Assembly (NCBI GenBank): GCA_905193995.1
Contig: CAJJQT010000081.1
Location: forward strand, 1 to 7,906
Length of the DNA: 7,906 nt
Source of the DNA: an uncultured Porphyromonadaceae bacterium
GTDB taxonomy: Bacteria > Bacteroidota > Bacteroidia > Bacteroidales > Muribaculaceae
Direction: 5' to 3'
The notes beneath the pieces were generated by a model. The model did no database searches. It saw only the letters and a program-made list of their open reading frames with translations, and was not told the DNA's origin. Below, one piece after another: positions 1-6,194 of the stretch. Both the position numbers and the translations under genes were made by a program. Each line of letters begins with the position of its first letter. Position 1 is the stretch's first letter.

Positions 1-152
1 CCATGCTCGAGCAGAGCGGCGGCCATCCCGAGAAGCTTGTCGACCAGGTTACGACTCCCGGCGGCACGACCATCCGGGGCCTGCTGGCCATGGAGCGCGC
101 CGGATTCAGCAACGCCGTCATCGAAGGCTTACTTGCATCGTGCCATGAATAA
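1..152 (+). CDS. proC: Pyrroline-5-carboxylate reductase, C-terminal end (5'-partial)
   Basis: This is the last 49 codons of a gene that begins before the window. Its frame is read from base 3 and ends at TAA 150-152. The peptide contains HPEKLVDQVTTPGGTTIRGL followed by a MERAGFSNAV-type helix. This matches the C-terminal dimerisation domain of ProC, where the family signature is V(T/S)SPGGTT and the helix carries the Leu/Ala-Glu-x-x-Gly-Phe pattern. ProC reduces 1-pyrroline-5-carboxylate to L-proline with NAD(P)H in the cytoplasm, the last step of proline synthesis. The N-terminal Rossmann domain lies outside the window, so completeness cannot be judged. The 3' end overlaps the start of the next gene by 8 bases (ATGAATAA), which suggests co-transcription and translational coupling. 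Confidence 0.9.
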   Translation, partial: MLEQSGGHPEKLVDQVTTPGGTTIRGLLAMERAGFSNAVIEGLLASCHE

Positions 153-468
153 GGTCATACTCTCGGGATTCGCCGGCAAGGATCCGGCGATCCGCTACAT
201 AGGCACGCGGCCCGTCGCCGAATTTTCGCTCGCCACGCGCGAGCCGGCACACACCGGCGCCGACGGCAAACCGGTGGCCGAGCGCACCGACTGGCACCGC
301 ATCGTCATGTGGGACGCCAACGCCGAATTCGCCGAAAAATACATCCGTCGGGGAGCCCGCCTGCTCGTCGAAGGCTCGCTCCGTTCCCGCGTCTGGGAAG
401 ACCGCGCCACGCAGAAGCACACCATCCACGAAGTCTACGTCACCTCGTTCGAGCTCCTGCCCCGCTGA
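145..468 (+). CDS. ssb: Short single-stranded DNA-binding protein (SSB-like, OB fold, no acidic tail)
   Basis: The protein has 107 residues starting MNKVILSGFAGKDPAIRY, the classic start of bacterial SSB (N-K-V-x-L-x-G-x-x-G-x-D-P-x-x-R). An upstream in-frame ATG at 37 would put the start deep inside proC, so ATG 145 is chosen. The OB fold spans nearly the whole chain. Visible family marks are the ERTDWHRIVMW strand (W50 and H51 align with E. coli W54 and H55) and YIRRGARLLVEGSLRSR around residues 67-82. SSB coats single-stranded DNA during replication, recombination and repair. The chain stops right after the last OB strand (SFELLPR). It has no flexible linker and no acidic tip of the D-D-D-I-P-F type, which normally recruits partner proteins. 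It may therefore be a second SSB paralogue, with the housekeeping copy elsewhere; that is inference. The gene overlaps proC and ends 29 bases before the ATG at 498 linked to the next gene. Confidence 0.9.
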   Translation: MNKVILSGFAGKDPAIRYIGTRPVAEFSLATREPAHTGADGKPVAERTDWHRIVMWDANAEFAEKYIRRGARLLVEGSLRSRVWEDRATQKHTIHEVYVTSFELLPR

Positions 469-497
469 CCCGTCCGAAACACCAACATCACACTTCA

Positions 498-550
498 ATG
501 AAAAAATACTCGAAACCGCCCTCATCTCAGCATTACTCCTGTGTCGGCCA
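498..550 (+). other. Out-of-frame signal-peptide segment of the TPR gene (putative frameshift at A6)
   Basis: An ATG at 498 is followed by six A's (501-506). Read in its own frame, it gives an unremarkable 36-residue peptide ending at TGA 606-608. In the frame of the downstream TPR gene, the same bases from 500 read EKILETALISALLLC and then RPMAFA|AEPD. This is a hydrophobic signal-peptide core ending in an Ala-x-Ala cleavage site. Adding one A to the run joins ATG-498 to this frame and gives a start of the form MKKILETALISALLLC. The -1 mismatch could be an assembly error, a phase-variable tract, transcriptional slippage or a real inactivating mutation. The bases alone cannot decide. No alternative in-frame ATG exists between 469 and 551. 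Confidence 0.6.
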
Positions 551-1351
551 ATGGCTTTTGCCGCCGAGCCCGACTCCGAAAATTACCGCAAAGGGGTCGA
601 GGCGCTGAACAACCGCCAGTACAAGACAGCGGTCGACTACTTCATCCTCGCCACCGAGGAATTTCCCCGCAACGGATACATTTACAGCAAAATATCGGAT
701 GTGGCGTATAATGTCGACAAGACATTCGATGCCATTGACTTCTCCCTGAATGCCCTCGACTATTTCGAGGCCGACGACAGTGCGGCGATAGCCGAAACGT
801 ATCTGCGGCTTGCCATGATGTCGACTTATAACGGCGATCAGTACCGCGATCTGCTGCAGCAGCCAATCGTCTACTACGACAGTGCCGTGGCGGCCAATCC
901 CGGAGATTACCGCACATGGCTCAAACGCGGTGTCTATCTCGACATCTACGAACGGCAGTACGACAGAGCCTGCGACGATTTTCGCAAGGCTATCGAGCTG
1001 CAGCCCGATGAGGTAGAGCCTTATACGCGCCTCGCACAGAGCCTTTACTCAAATCAGAACAAGATCGACGAAGCCATCGAAGTTTATAAGTCGAGCTGTT
1101 CCACGCTGACGGATTTTCCATATCACCACACCGCTCTTGCGCAACTTCTCATTGAAAAAGGGCAGTACGACGAAGCTGCTGAAATCATGCTGAAAGGAAT
1201 AGATATGGCCAACGAAACAATTCCATGGTATAATGTACTGTCAGATTTTCCACCGAAGCAGCGCGAATATCTCACGTCAGAAATCAAAAATCGCCTGGCA
1301 CGACATCCTGAACGCACTTTCTACAATGACTACCTGAACGCGTTGAAATAA
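551..1351 (+). CDS. TPR-repeat protein, probably exported
   Basis: The 266-residue frame from ATG 551 is made of tetratricopeptide-like helical pairs. Clear repeats lie at about residues 11-40 (NYRKGVEALNNRQYKTAVDY), 43-74, 120-153 (containing AIELQPDE), 155-188 and 191-222 (GQYDEAAEIMLKGID). TPR arrays bind proteins or peptides; no catalytic motif is seen, so no specific function is assigned. ATG 551 is probably not the true start. It falls in the MAFA just before a signal-peptide cleavage site whose hydrophobic core is encoded upstream in the same frame (see 498-550). The mature protein would then begin near AEPDSEN and lie in the periplasm or at the outer membrane. The gene follows ssb closely and has no promoter of its own that I can see. 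It ends before a strong hairpin. Its 3' third is visibly less GC-rich than its neighbours. It could instead be a pseudogene if the frame break is real. Confidence 0.75.
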   Translation: MAFAAEPDSENYRKGVEALNNRQYKTAVDYFILATEEFPRNGYIYSKISDVAYNVDKTFDAIDFSLNALDYFEADDSAAIAETYLRLAMMSTYNGDQYRDLLQQPIVYYDSAVAANPGDYRTWLKRGVYLDIYERQYDRACDDFRKAIELQPDEVEPYTRLAQSLYSNQNKIDEAIEVYKSSCSTLTDFPYHHTALAQLLIEKGQYDEAAEIMLKGIDMANETIPWYNVLSDFPPKQREYLTSEIKNRLARHPERTFYNDYLNALK

Positions 1352-1370
1352 AATTCATGAATATGATAAA

Positions 1371-1414
1371 GCCCTCTTGATAAGCAGACTATGAGCGTCT
1401 GCTTCCAAGAGGGC
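1371..1414. terminator. Bidirectional hairpin terminator between convergent genes
   Basis: The outer arms GCCCTCTTG (1371-1379) and CAAGAGGGC (1406-1414) pair perfectly. The inner arms AAGCAGAC (1382-1389) and GTCTGCTT (1397-1404) also pair perfectly, around a 7-base loop. That gives 17 base pairs broken only by a small 2-against-1 internal loop. It lies 19 bases after the TPR gene stop and 63 bases after the fabD stop, so it can end transcription from both sides. The T tracts are short: TTTAT on the minus side and ATATCTTT on the plus side. Confidence 0.8.
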
Positions 1415-1477
1415 ATATCTTTCAGATACGGGGACAATGTCCGGGAGGCCGGTAAAAAGGCCCTGATGAGGCGCGGT

Positions 1478-2356
1478 TTACTGTCGGCCGGCTACGGCGA
1501 CGGTCTTGTCGATCTTAGAGACAAGGCCCTGAAGCACCTTGCCCGGGCCGAGTTCGGTGAACTCGTCGGCACCGTCGGCCACCATCTGCTGCACGGAGGC
1601 GGTCCAGCGGACAGGCGAAGTGAGCTGAGCCACGAGATTGGCCTTGATCTCGGCCGGATCGGTGTGGGGCTTGGCATCGACATTCTGATATACGGGGCAG
1701 ACAGGAGTATGGAATTCCGTCTTCTCGATGGCGGCGGCCAGTTCGGCACGCGCAGGTTCCATGAGCGGCGAATGGAACGCGCCTCCGACCTTGAGCTTAA
1801 GTGCGCGGCGCGCGCCGGCCTCGCTGAGCAGCTTGCATGCCTCGTCGATAGCGTGCTCCTCGCCGGAGATGACGATCTGGCCGGGGCAGTTGTAGTTGGC
1901 GCAGACGACCACGCCATCAACGCCCTTGAGCACTTCCTCGACTTTCTCGTCGGGCAGCCCGATGATGGCGGCCATGGTCGAGGGCTTGAGCTCGCAGGCC
2001 TTCTGCATGGCGTGTGCGCGGGCCGACACGAGGCGCAGGCCGTCCTCGAAGCTGAGGGCGCCGGCAGCGACGAGTGCCGAGAACTCGCCGAGCGAGTGAC
2101 CGGCTGTCATGTCGGGACGGAAGTCGTCGCCAAGAGCCTTGGCGAGCACCACAGAGTGCAGGAACACCGCAGGCTGGGTAATATCTGTGCGTCGGAGATC
2201 CTCGTCAGTACCATTGAACATCAGGTCGGTGATGCGGAAACCGAGTATGTCGTTTGCTTTTTCAAAAAGGTCGCGGGCGGCTTCGTTGGTCTCGTAGAGG
2301 TCCTTGCCCATGCCTACGAACTGTGCGCCCTGTCCGGGGAAAACGTATGCTTTCAT
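1478..2356 (-). CDS. fabD: Malonyl-CoA:ACP transacylase
   Basis: The protein has 292 residues, full length for FabD (about 300-310). The enzyme moves malonyl from CoA to acyl carrier protein in the cytoplasm, supplying the extender unit for fatty acid synthesis. Visible marks are FPGQGAQ (residues 6-12), TQPAVF (60-65), the nucleophile elbow GHSLGE with catalytic Ser88 (86-91), SARAHAMQ with Arg113 binding the malonyl carboxylate, and GGAFHSPLM with catalytic His195. GPGKVL follows near the C terminus. All key residues are present. MKAYVFPGQG is the expected N terminus, so ATG 2354-2356 is secure. The gene stands alone, not in a fab cluster. It has its own -7 element upstream at 2391-2398 and a shared hairpin terminator downstream. 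A long plus-strand open frame covers it but is a codon-bias shadow. Confidence 0.97.
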   Translation of the reverse strand: MKAYVFPGQGAQFVGMGKDLYETNEAARDLFEKANDILGFRITDLMFNGTDEDLRRTDITQPAVFLHSVVLAKALGDDFRPDMTAGHSLGEFSALVAAGALSFEDGLRLVSARAHAMQKACELKPSTMAAIIGLPDEKVEEVLKGVDGVVVCANYNCPGQIVISGEEHAIDEACKLLSEAGARRALKLKVGGAFHSPLMEPARAELAAAIEKTEFHTPVCPVYQNVDAKPHTDPAEIKANLVAQLTSPVRWTASVQQMVADGADEFTELGPGKVLQGLVSKIDKTVAVAGRQ

Positions 2357-2390
2357 ACCTAATTATAAATGTAATTATCTAAATCGGCCG

Positions 2391-2422
2391 CAAAGTTACG
2401 GAAAAATTTCCGTAATTGCCAA
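2391..2422 (-). promoter_or_regulatory. Bacteroidetes-type promoter of fabD
   Basis: Read on the minus strand, TAACTTTG (2398-2391) matches the -7 consensus TAnnTTTG exactly. A TTG at 2422-2420 lies 21 bases further upstream as a -33 candidate. Transcription would start near 2384, leaving a leader of about 28 bases before the ATG. The spacer holds the inverted repeat ACGGAAA-AA-TTTCCGT (2398-2413), which abuts the -7 box and could be an operator. Confidence 0.7.
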
Positions 2423-2445
2423 CTTTCGCAGAATTATCGAACAAA

Positions 2446-2478
2446 AACGACCGCGGTCACACCGGAACCGCGGTCGTT
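2446..2478 (-). terminator. Rho-independent terminator of the secreted FN3/jelly-roll gene
   Basis: A 12-base perfect stem, AACGACCGCGGT (2446-2457) with ACCGCGGTCGTT (2467-2478), encloses a 9-base loop. Read on the minus strand it runs into TTTTTGTT, a good T tract. It starts 22 bases after the stop codon of the gene at 2501-4897 and insulates fabD from read-through. Confidence 0.88.
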
Positions 2479-2500
2479 CATTAATAAGGTATCAACCAGC

Positions 2501-4897
2501 TCAGCGCTTGAGCACCTTGCGGGTGACGGCGCCGCGGCGTTCGATATAGATGCCGGGGACGAGTGCGTCTGCCGGCACGGGCATGCCCTGGAGGTTGAAG
2601 TACTCGGGGGCGGCGCTGTCGGCCTCAACGTCGCTGACACCGGCCGACGATGTCTTGACGACCCGGACGTCGGAAGGAAGCGACATATAGTTGTAGAAGT
2701 TGCGCGATGTGCTGGCCGTAACCTGGAACGCATGGTCGAAGTCAGTATTCAGGTTCTGGAATTCATGTGAGGTTTTCTGAACGGTCACGACTTCGAGAGG
2801 AGTGATGAGCGATTTGCCGGCAGGCACGTTCATCGTCACCTTGACATCGTCGATGAAGAACATCTGGCCGCTCTTATCCATGAACGCGATGATCACATTC
2901 GACAGATCGGCGTCGGCAGGTACGTTGGAAATGGTGATGGTGCCCTTGTTGGTGCCTGCGACTGGGGTTTCGAGCAGTCCGGAAGCGATGGCCTGGGTGT
3001 CGGTGTAGCTGTTCATGAGCATTGCAAAGATACCCTCGCTCTCGGCAAGTCCGGCGGCTGAGAGGTCGGCCACCGTGGTGACGAACGTACCCTCGACAAC
3101 GATGCCGCGGCCATCGTAGCACGAAAGGTCAAGGGCGGGCGTGAAGATCAGACCTGCCGTGCCGAGCCAGTAATGCGTGCCGGTCGTGCCGATCATGCCT
3201 GCGGCCCATGCGGGCTGGGTGGCGCACCACGAGATCCCGGTCCAGCCGGCCGCTCCGAAGTCCTTGGGCGACATCCAGTCGGTACCGGGGTTGTCGACAG
3301 TGCCTTCGGTGATGCCGTCGAAGTCCTCTTCGAACACGACGACTCCTTCAAGATCTTTCTCTGGTGCGATCACCTGGCTGAGGCTTACGGTATAGTCGGT
3401 GGCATGGCCGAGAGGCTCCCACGAAGCGGTGAACGACGTCTTGGTGACGTCCGAAGGTTCGTGGCTCACGACCTTAAGCCCCGTAATGCCGTCGACCCAT
3501 ACAGGGTACGACGGTTCCGACACGATATCTCCCATGAATGCCTTGACCGAATATTCGTAATCGTTTTCAGGGACTATGCCGGTCACGTCGTATTCCGTAC
3601 CGTCGACGCGGAAGTCATCGAGAAGTTTCGACACTGCGCCGCGTGTGCGGTAGTGCAGCCTGATGTCGTCAATGACGAATTTCTTGGTGCCCTGCTGCAG
3701 CATGGTCAGGCGCACACGGGTGATATCGTCGGTGAACGTCATCGGGTCGAGCGTGTATACGCCGCCCTCGCCGTCGTAGCCGAAGTTCGCGTAATAAAGG
3801 TTGGCCACATGATCCCATGTGTCTGTAGAGCTCTTGTAGAGTTCGACCTTTATGAGCGACATATTGCCGTATTCGACTTCGTCGGGACCTACGGGCTTAG
3901 CCCAGAACGACAGGCCGTCGAGCGGCAGGGGTGCGTCGGCAGTCTCGATGAAGTCACCCACGGCGTCGAAGTATATGGCCTTCGCTCCGGACGCAACCTC
4001 CGAGGGATCGGTTGTGGCGTCCTGCGCACCGTTGGAGGAAACGTCTATCTTCCAGCCCGCGGGATAGCCGGGGGTGGCGGTGTCGATCTTCCGGCCGTCG
4101 GCGCTTAGGCTGAGGCCTTCGAAACTCTCGACGATCTCGCCGGTCTCGACGACCTTGGGGGCCTCGGTACACTGCACTGTCAGCAGGTAGCCCTCGGCAC
4201 CCTGCACCTCGCTCCACGAAGCCCTGAAGGCTGTGGGCGAAAGGTTGACGGCCGGATCGGCCGAAGGCTTGTCGATGCGGTCCATACACAGGGTCACCTT
4301 GACGTCGTCGAGCACGCATTCGCCATCCTCACACGTGATCTGTATGTATGATTCCATATCGAGCGCGGCGTGAGTCGCCACGAAAGTGAATGTCTGCCAC
4401 TGGTCGGTCAGCGGATAGTCCTCCTGGTCGTCGCCGGGGCCGTAATAGTCGTCGCACACGGCCACCCACATCGAAGCGGGCGCCGTGCCGAATTTCCTGG
4501 CGCGGAATGTCAGGGTGGCCGTGCCGTTGAGCAACGTCGAGGGAGTCGTAAGGTTGCCGCCGCGCGACGTCTCGTCGTCGATCTTCCAGGGCTTGAGAAC
4601 GATGCAGCCTCCGGCGGGATAGACGCCGTTGCCGGTCCAGCCGGGCTGCGCGGTCAGCGCGTCGGAGATGTGATAGTTGCCGTCGGCGGTGATGCAGGCC
4701 GCGGGCGACTCCTCAGTGCCGTCGGTAAACTTCGAAAAGTCTTCCTCGAACAGAACCTTGGTCTCGGGAGCGCGCAGCGCGGGAGCCTGAACATGCGGGC
4801 GCGCCGGCGGGGGTGTCGTACCGTTCCGGAACGGGACAGCGGCATTGGACTGCAAGCCGAATGCAGCAGCCAGTGTCAGTAAGTAAAGCTTTTTCAT
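2501..4897 (-). CDS. Secreted multidomain protein with nested FN3 and choice-of-anchor-J-like modules
   Basis: The protein has 798 residues. The start is placed at MKKLYLLTLAAAFG (ATG 4895-4897), a Sec signal peptide ending near SNAA (residue 20). An open frame extends 28 codons further upstream but crosses the promoter. A Pro-rich linker (22-45) precedes a first beta-sandwich (about 48-203) that opens with VLFEEDFSKFTDG and closes with VLDDVKVTL. Two similar modules follow, at about 254-417 (VESFEGL to FVIDDIRLHY) and 519-689 (VVFEEDFDGITEG to FFIDDVKVTM). The E-x-F start and I/L-D-D-V/I-K/R end are typical of MAM-like or choice-of-anchor J (cleaved-adhesin-type) jelly-rolls. Between them are halves of fibronectin III repeats. 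The C terminus (766-798) has YFNLQGMPV, PGIYI and a basic end, resembling the T9SS-like tails of Bacteroidales surface proteins. Role is unknown: binding of glycan or protein at the cell surface is plausible. No catalytic motif is seen. It is monocistronic, with its own promoter and terminator. Confidence 0.85.
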   Translation of the reverse strand: MKKLYLLTLAAAFGLQSNAAVPFRNGTTPPPARPHVQAPALRAPETKVLFEEDFSKFTDGTEESPAACITADGNYHISDALTAQPGWTGNGVYPAGGCIVLKPWKIDDETSRGGNLTTPSTLLNGTATLTFRARKFGTAPASMWVAVCDDYYGPGDDQEDYPLTDQWQTFTFVATHAALDMESYIQITCEDGECVLDDVKVTLCMDRIDKPSADPAVNLSPTAFRASWSEVQGAEGYLLTVQCTEAPKVVETGEIVESFEGLSLSADGRKIDTATPGYPAGWKIDVSSNGAQDATTDPSEVASGAKAIYFDAVGDFIETADAPLPLDGLSFWAKPVGPDEVEYGNMSLIKVELYKSSTDTWDHVANLYYANFGYDGEGGVYTLDPMTFTDDITRVRLTMLQQGTKKFVIDDIRLHYRTRGAVSKLLDDFRVDGTEYDVTGIVPENDYEYSVKAFMGDIVSEPSYPVWVDGITGLKVVSHEPSDVTKTSFTASWEPLGHATDYTVSLSQVIAPEKDLEGVVVFEEDFDGITEGTVDNPGTDWMSPKDFGAAGWTGISWCATQPAWAAGMIGTTGTHYWLGTAGLIFTPALDLSCYDGRGIVVEGTFVTTVADLSAAGLAESEGIFAMLMNSYTDTQAIASGLLETPVAGTNKGTITISNVPADADLSNVIIAFMDKSGQMFFIDDVKVTMNVPAGKSLITPLEVVTVQKTSHEFQNLNTDFDHAFQVTASTSRNFYNYMSLPSDVRVVKTSSAGVSDVEADSAAPEYFNLQGMPVPADALVPGIYIERRGAVTRKVLKR

Positions 4898-4910
4898 AGT
4901 GATAATCGAT

Positions 4911-4925
4911 GCAAACCTCGTTTGC
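4911..4925 (-). repeat. Small inverted repeat in the leader of the secreted protein gene
   Basis: GCAAAC (4911-4916) and GTTTGC (4920-4925) form a 6-base stem with a 3-base loop. It lies 13 bases upstream of the start codon in the expected 5' leader. It is too short to claim a regulatory role. Confidence 0.35.
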
Positions 4926-4946
4926 CTATGGTTAATAATTCGGTGG

Positions 4947-4978
4947 CAAAGATAGCGAAATTCCGGCTTTCCGCAAAA
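4947..4978 (-). promoter_or_regulatory. Bacteroidetes-type promoter of the secreted protein gene
   Basis: On the minus strand, TTTTG (4978-4974) is followed after 19 bases by TATCTTTG (4954-4947). This fits the TTTG / TAnnTTTG promoter well in both boxes and spacing. Transcription would begin near 4941, giving a leader of about 44 bases. The -33 box overlaps the 5' end of the longer open frame, which supports the downstream start at 4897. Confidence 0.8.
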
Positions 4979-5107
4979 CATCTGTCAACAAAAAGTCGAT
5001 TTACGTTCACATTCTGTAGCCGGCGCGGCCTCCGGACTCAAATCCGTCATTATAGTTAAATTTATAAAAATGCCGGCGGAGCGGGAGCCCGATTGAAATA
5101 AATTGCG

Positions 5108-5115
5108 TAACTTTA
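5108..5115 (+). promoter_or_regulatory. Likely -7 element of the tatA-tatC-symporter operon
   Basis: TAACTTTA matches seven of the eight positions of the TAnnTTTG consensus (counting the free positions) and lies 26 bases before the tatA ATG. The -33 region is not convincing. The rest of the divergent gap (4982-5107) holds an AT-rich stretch at 5049-5070 and two GCCGGC palindromes, and no supported gene. Confidence 0.5.
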
Positions 5116-5141
5116 CGTTGGAAAAAGAAACATTTACGGAT

Positions 5142-5363
5142 ATGACACTGATAAACATGATACCGCTGTTCCTGGGCAATCTGCGCGGCACGCAGCTGCT
5201 GATCGTCGTGCTGGTAGTCCTGCTGCTCTTCGGCGGCAAGAAGATCCCCGAGCTGATGCGCAGTCTCGGCAAGGGCGTCCACTCGTTCAAGCAGGGCCTC
5301 AACGATGCCCGCGATGAGATCAACAAGCCTGTCGATAACGAGACTAAAAGCGAAAGCAAGTAA
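5142..5363 (+). CDS. tatA: Sec-independent twin-arginine translocase subunit TatA
   Basis: The protein has 73 residues. TatA oligomerises in the inner membrane and, with TatC, lets folded proteins carrying a twin-arginine signal peptide cross the membrane. A short N-terminal segment is followed by one hydrophobic helix (residues 18-30, QLLIVVLVVLLLF), the hinge FGGKKIPELMRSLGKGV (30-46) and an amphipathic helix to about 60. The tail is polar and charged. The FG-x-x-K-x-P-E-L pattern is diagnostic of the TatA/B family. ATG 5142 is chosen because a longer frame from TTG 5103 would cover the promoter element. ATG 5157 (MIPLFLGN) is a possible alternative. The tatC gene starts 9 bases after the stop, and there is no tatB. 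A single TatA-type subunit may do both jobs, as in minimal TatAC systems. Confidence 0.93.
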   Translation: MTLINMIPLFLGNLRGTQLLIVVLVVLLLFGGKKIPELMRSLGKGVHSFKQGLNDARDEINKPVDNETKSESK

Positions 5364-5372
5364 GCCACATAC

Positions 5373-6194
5373 ATGTCGGAAAACAAGGAAATGACGTTCT
5401 GGGACCACCTCGACGCCCTGCGCGGAGTGCTTCTTAAGATCGCCGGGGTGATTCTCGCCTTCGGCGTAGCGTCGTTCTGCGTGATGCCGCAGCTGTTCGA
5501 CCGCGTCATCATGGCTCCATGCCGCCCCGACTTTCCCTTCTACCGGCTGCTCGACACCATAGCGGCCGGCAGTCCGCTTGGCTTTGACCCTGCGGCGCCG
5601 TTCGACCTGCATCTTGTCAGCATCGAACTCGCGTCGCAGTTCTACATGCACCTGTCGGCCTCGTGCTGGGCGGCGGTGATCTTCGCCTTCCCGGTGATCA
5701 TCTACCTGCTGTGGGGCTTCGTGTCGCCGGCGCTTTATCCTGAGGAAAGGCGCGGTATCCACCGGGCATTCGTTTGGGGCAACCTCATGTTCTACGCCGG
5801 CGTGGCCTGCGGCTACTTCCTGGTGTTTCCCCTCGCGCTCCGCTTCCTGGCCACCTATAGTCTGAGCCCGACGATCACGCCGATGATCACGCTCGATTCG
5901 TACATGGACAACTTCTTCACCCTGATCCTGCTTATTGGCGCCGTGTTCGAGCTGCCGCTGCTGGCGTGGCTGCTCGGCAAGATGGGCTTCCTGACACGCA
6001 CGTTCTTCGCCAGATACCGCCGCCACGCCATAGTGGCGCTCCTCATAGCCGCCGGACTGATCACACCGACGGGCGATCCGTTCACGCTCTTCGCCGTGTT
6101 CATCCCCATATACGCACTGTGGGAATTCAGCGCCCGTCTCGTGCCGCCGCAGTCCTCGACCGAATCCCAACCTCAAACCGATACCTCCTCATGA
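5373..6194 (+). CDS. tatC: Sec-independent twin-arginine translocase subunit TatC
   Basis: The protein has 273 residues, the usual TatC size. TatC is the receptor in the inner membrane that recognises the twin-arginine signal peptide and recruits TatA. Marks in order are the cytoplasmic N terminus FWDHLDALR (residues 9-17), a first membrane helix (about 18-38), a long external loop to about 93, a helix ending in FVSPALYPEERR (116-127), FELPL (192-196) and TPTGDPFTLFAVFIPIYALWE (231-251) in the last helical hairpin. Six membrane segments can be drawn. Glu125 in PEERR aligns with E. coli Glu103. The position aligned with E. coli Glu15 in HLxELR is Ala here, with an Asp one residue before. The C-terminal 20 residues are Ser/Thr/Gln-rich. 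The stop overlaps the start of the next gene (ATGA), indicating translational coupling. Confidence 0.95.
   Translation: MSENKEMTFWDHLDALRGVLLKIAGVILAFGVASFCVMPQLFDRVIMAPCRPDFPFYRLLDTIAAGSPLGFDPAAPFDLHLVSIELASQFYMHLSASCWAAVIFAFPVIIYLLWGFVSPALYPEERRGIHRAFVWGNLMFYAGVACGYFLVFPLALRFLATYSLSPTITPMITLDSYMDNFFTLILLIGAVFELPLLAWLLGKMGFLTRTFFARYRRHAIVALLIAAGLITPTGDPFTLFAVFIPIYALWEFSARLVPPQSSTESQPQTDTSS

Noticed and set aside
1391..2362. Long plus-strand open frame (323 codons) fully opposite fabD.
   Set aside because: Its translation has no recognisable motif, while the opposite strand encodes an intact FabD. It also begins inside the terminator hairpin. It is a side effect of GC-rich codon use.
3173..4108. 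Plus-strand open frame (311 codons) inside the secreted protein gene.
   Set aside because: It has no family features and overlaps a coherent signal-peptide-bearing gene on the other strand.
4898..4981. 28-codon N-terminal extension of the secreted protein.
   Set aside because: It would place the signal peptide internally and would contain the -7 box at 4947-4954.
4985..5050. A 21-codon minus-strand frame (ATG at 5050) in the tatA upstream gap, with an AT-rich lead.
   Set aside because: It is too short, has no recognisable motif, and the gap is explained by two divergent promoters.
5007..6176. Minus-strand open frame (389 codons) opposite tatA and tatC.
   Set aside because: The translation is rich in Arg, His, Glu and Gln with no domain pattern, as expected of an antisense shadow of GC-rich membrane-protein genes.
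5966..6190. Upstream extension of the symporter frame inside tatC.
   Set aside because: The extension is Arg/His-rich and non-homologous in character. ATG 6191 gives a normal hydrophobic transporter N terminus with an ATGA overlap.
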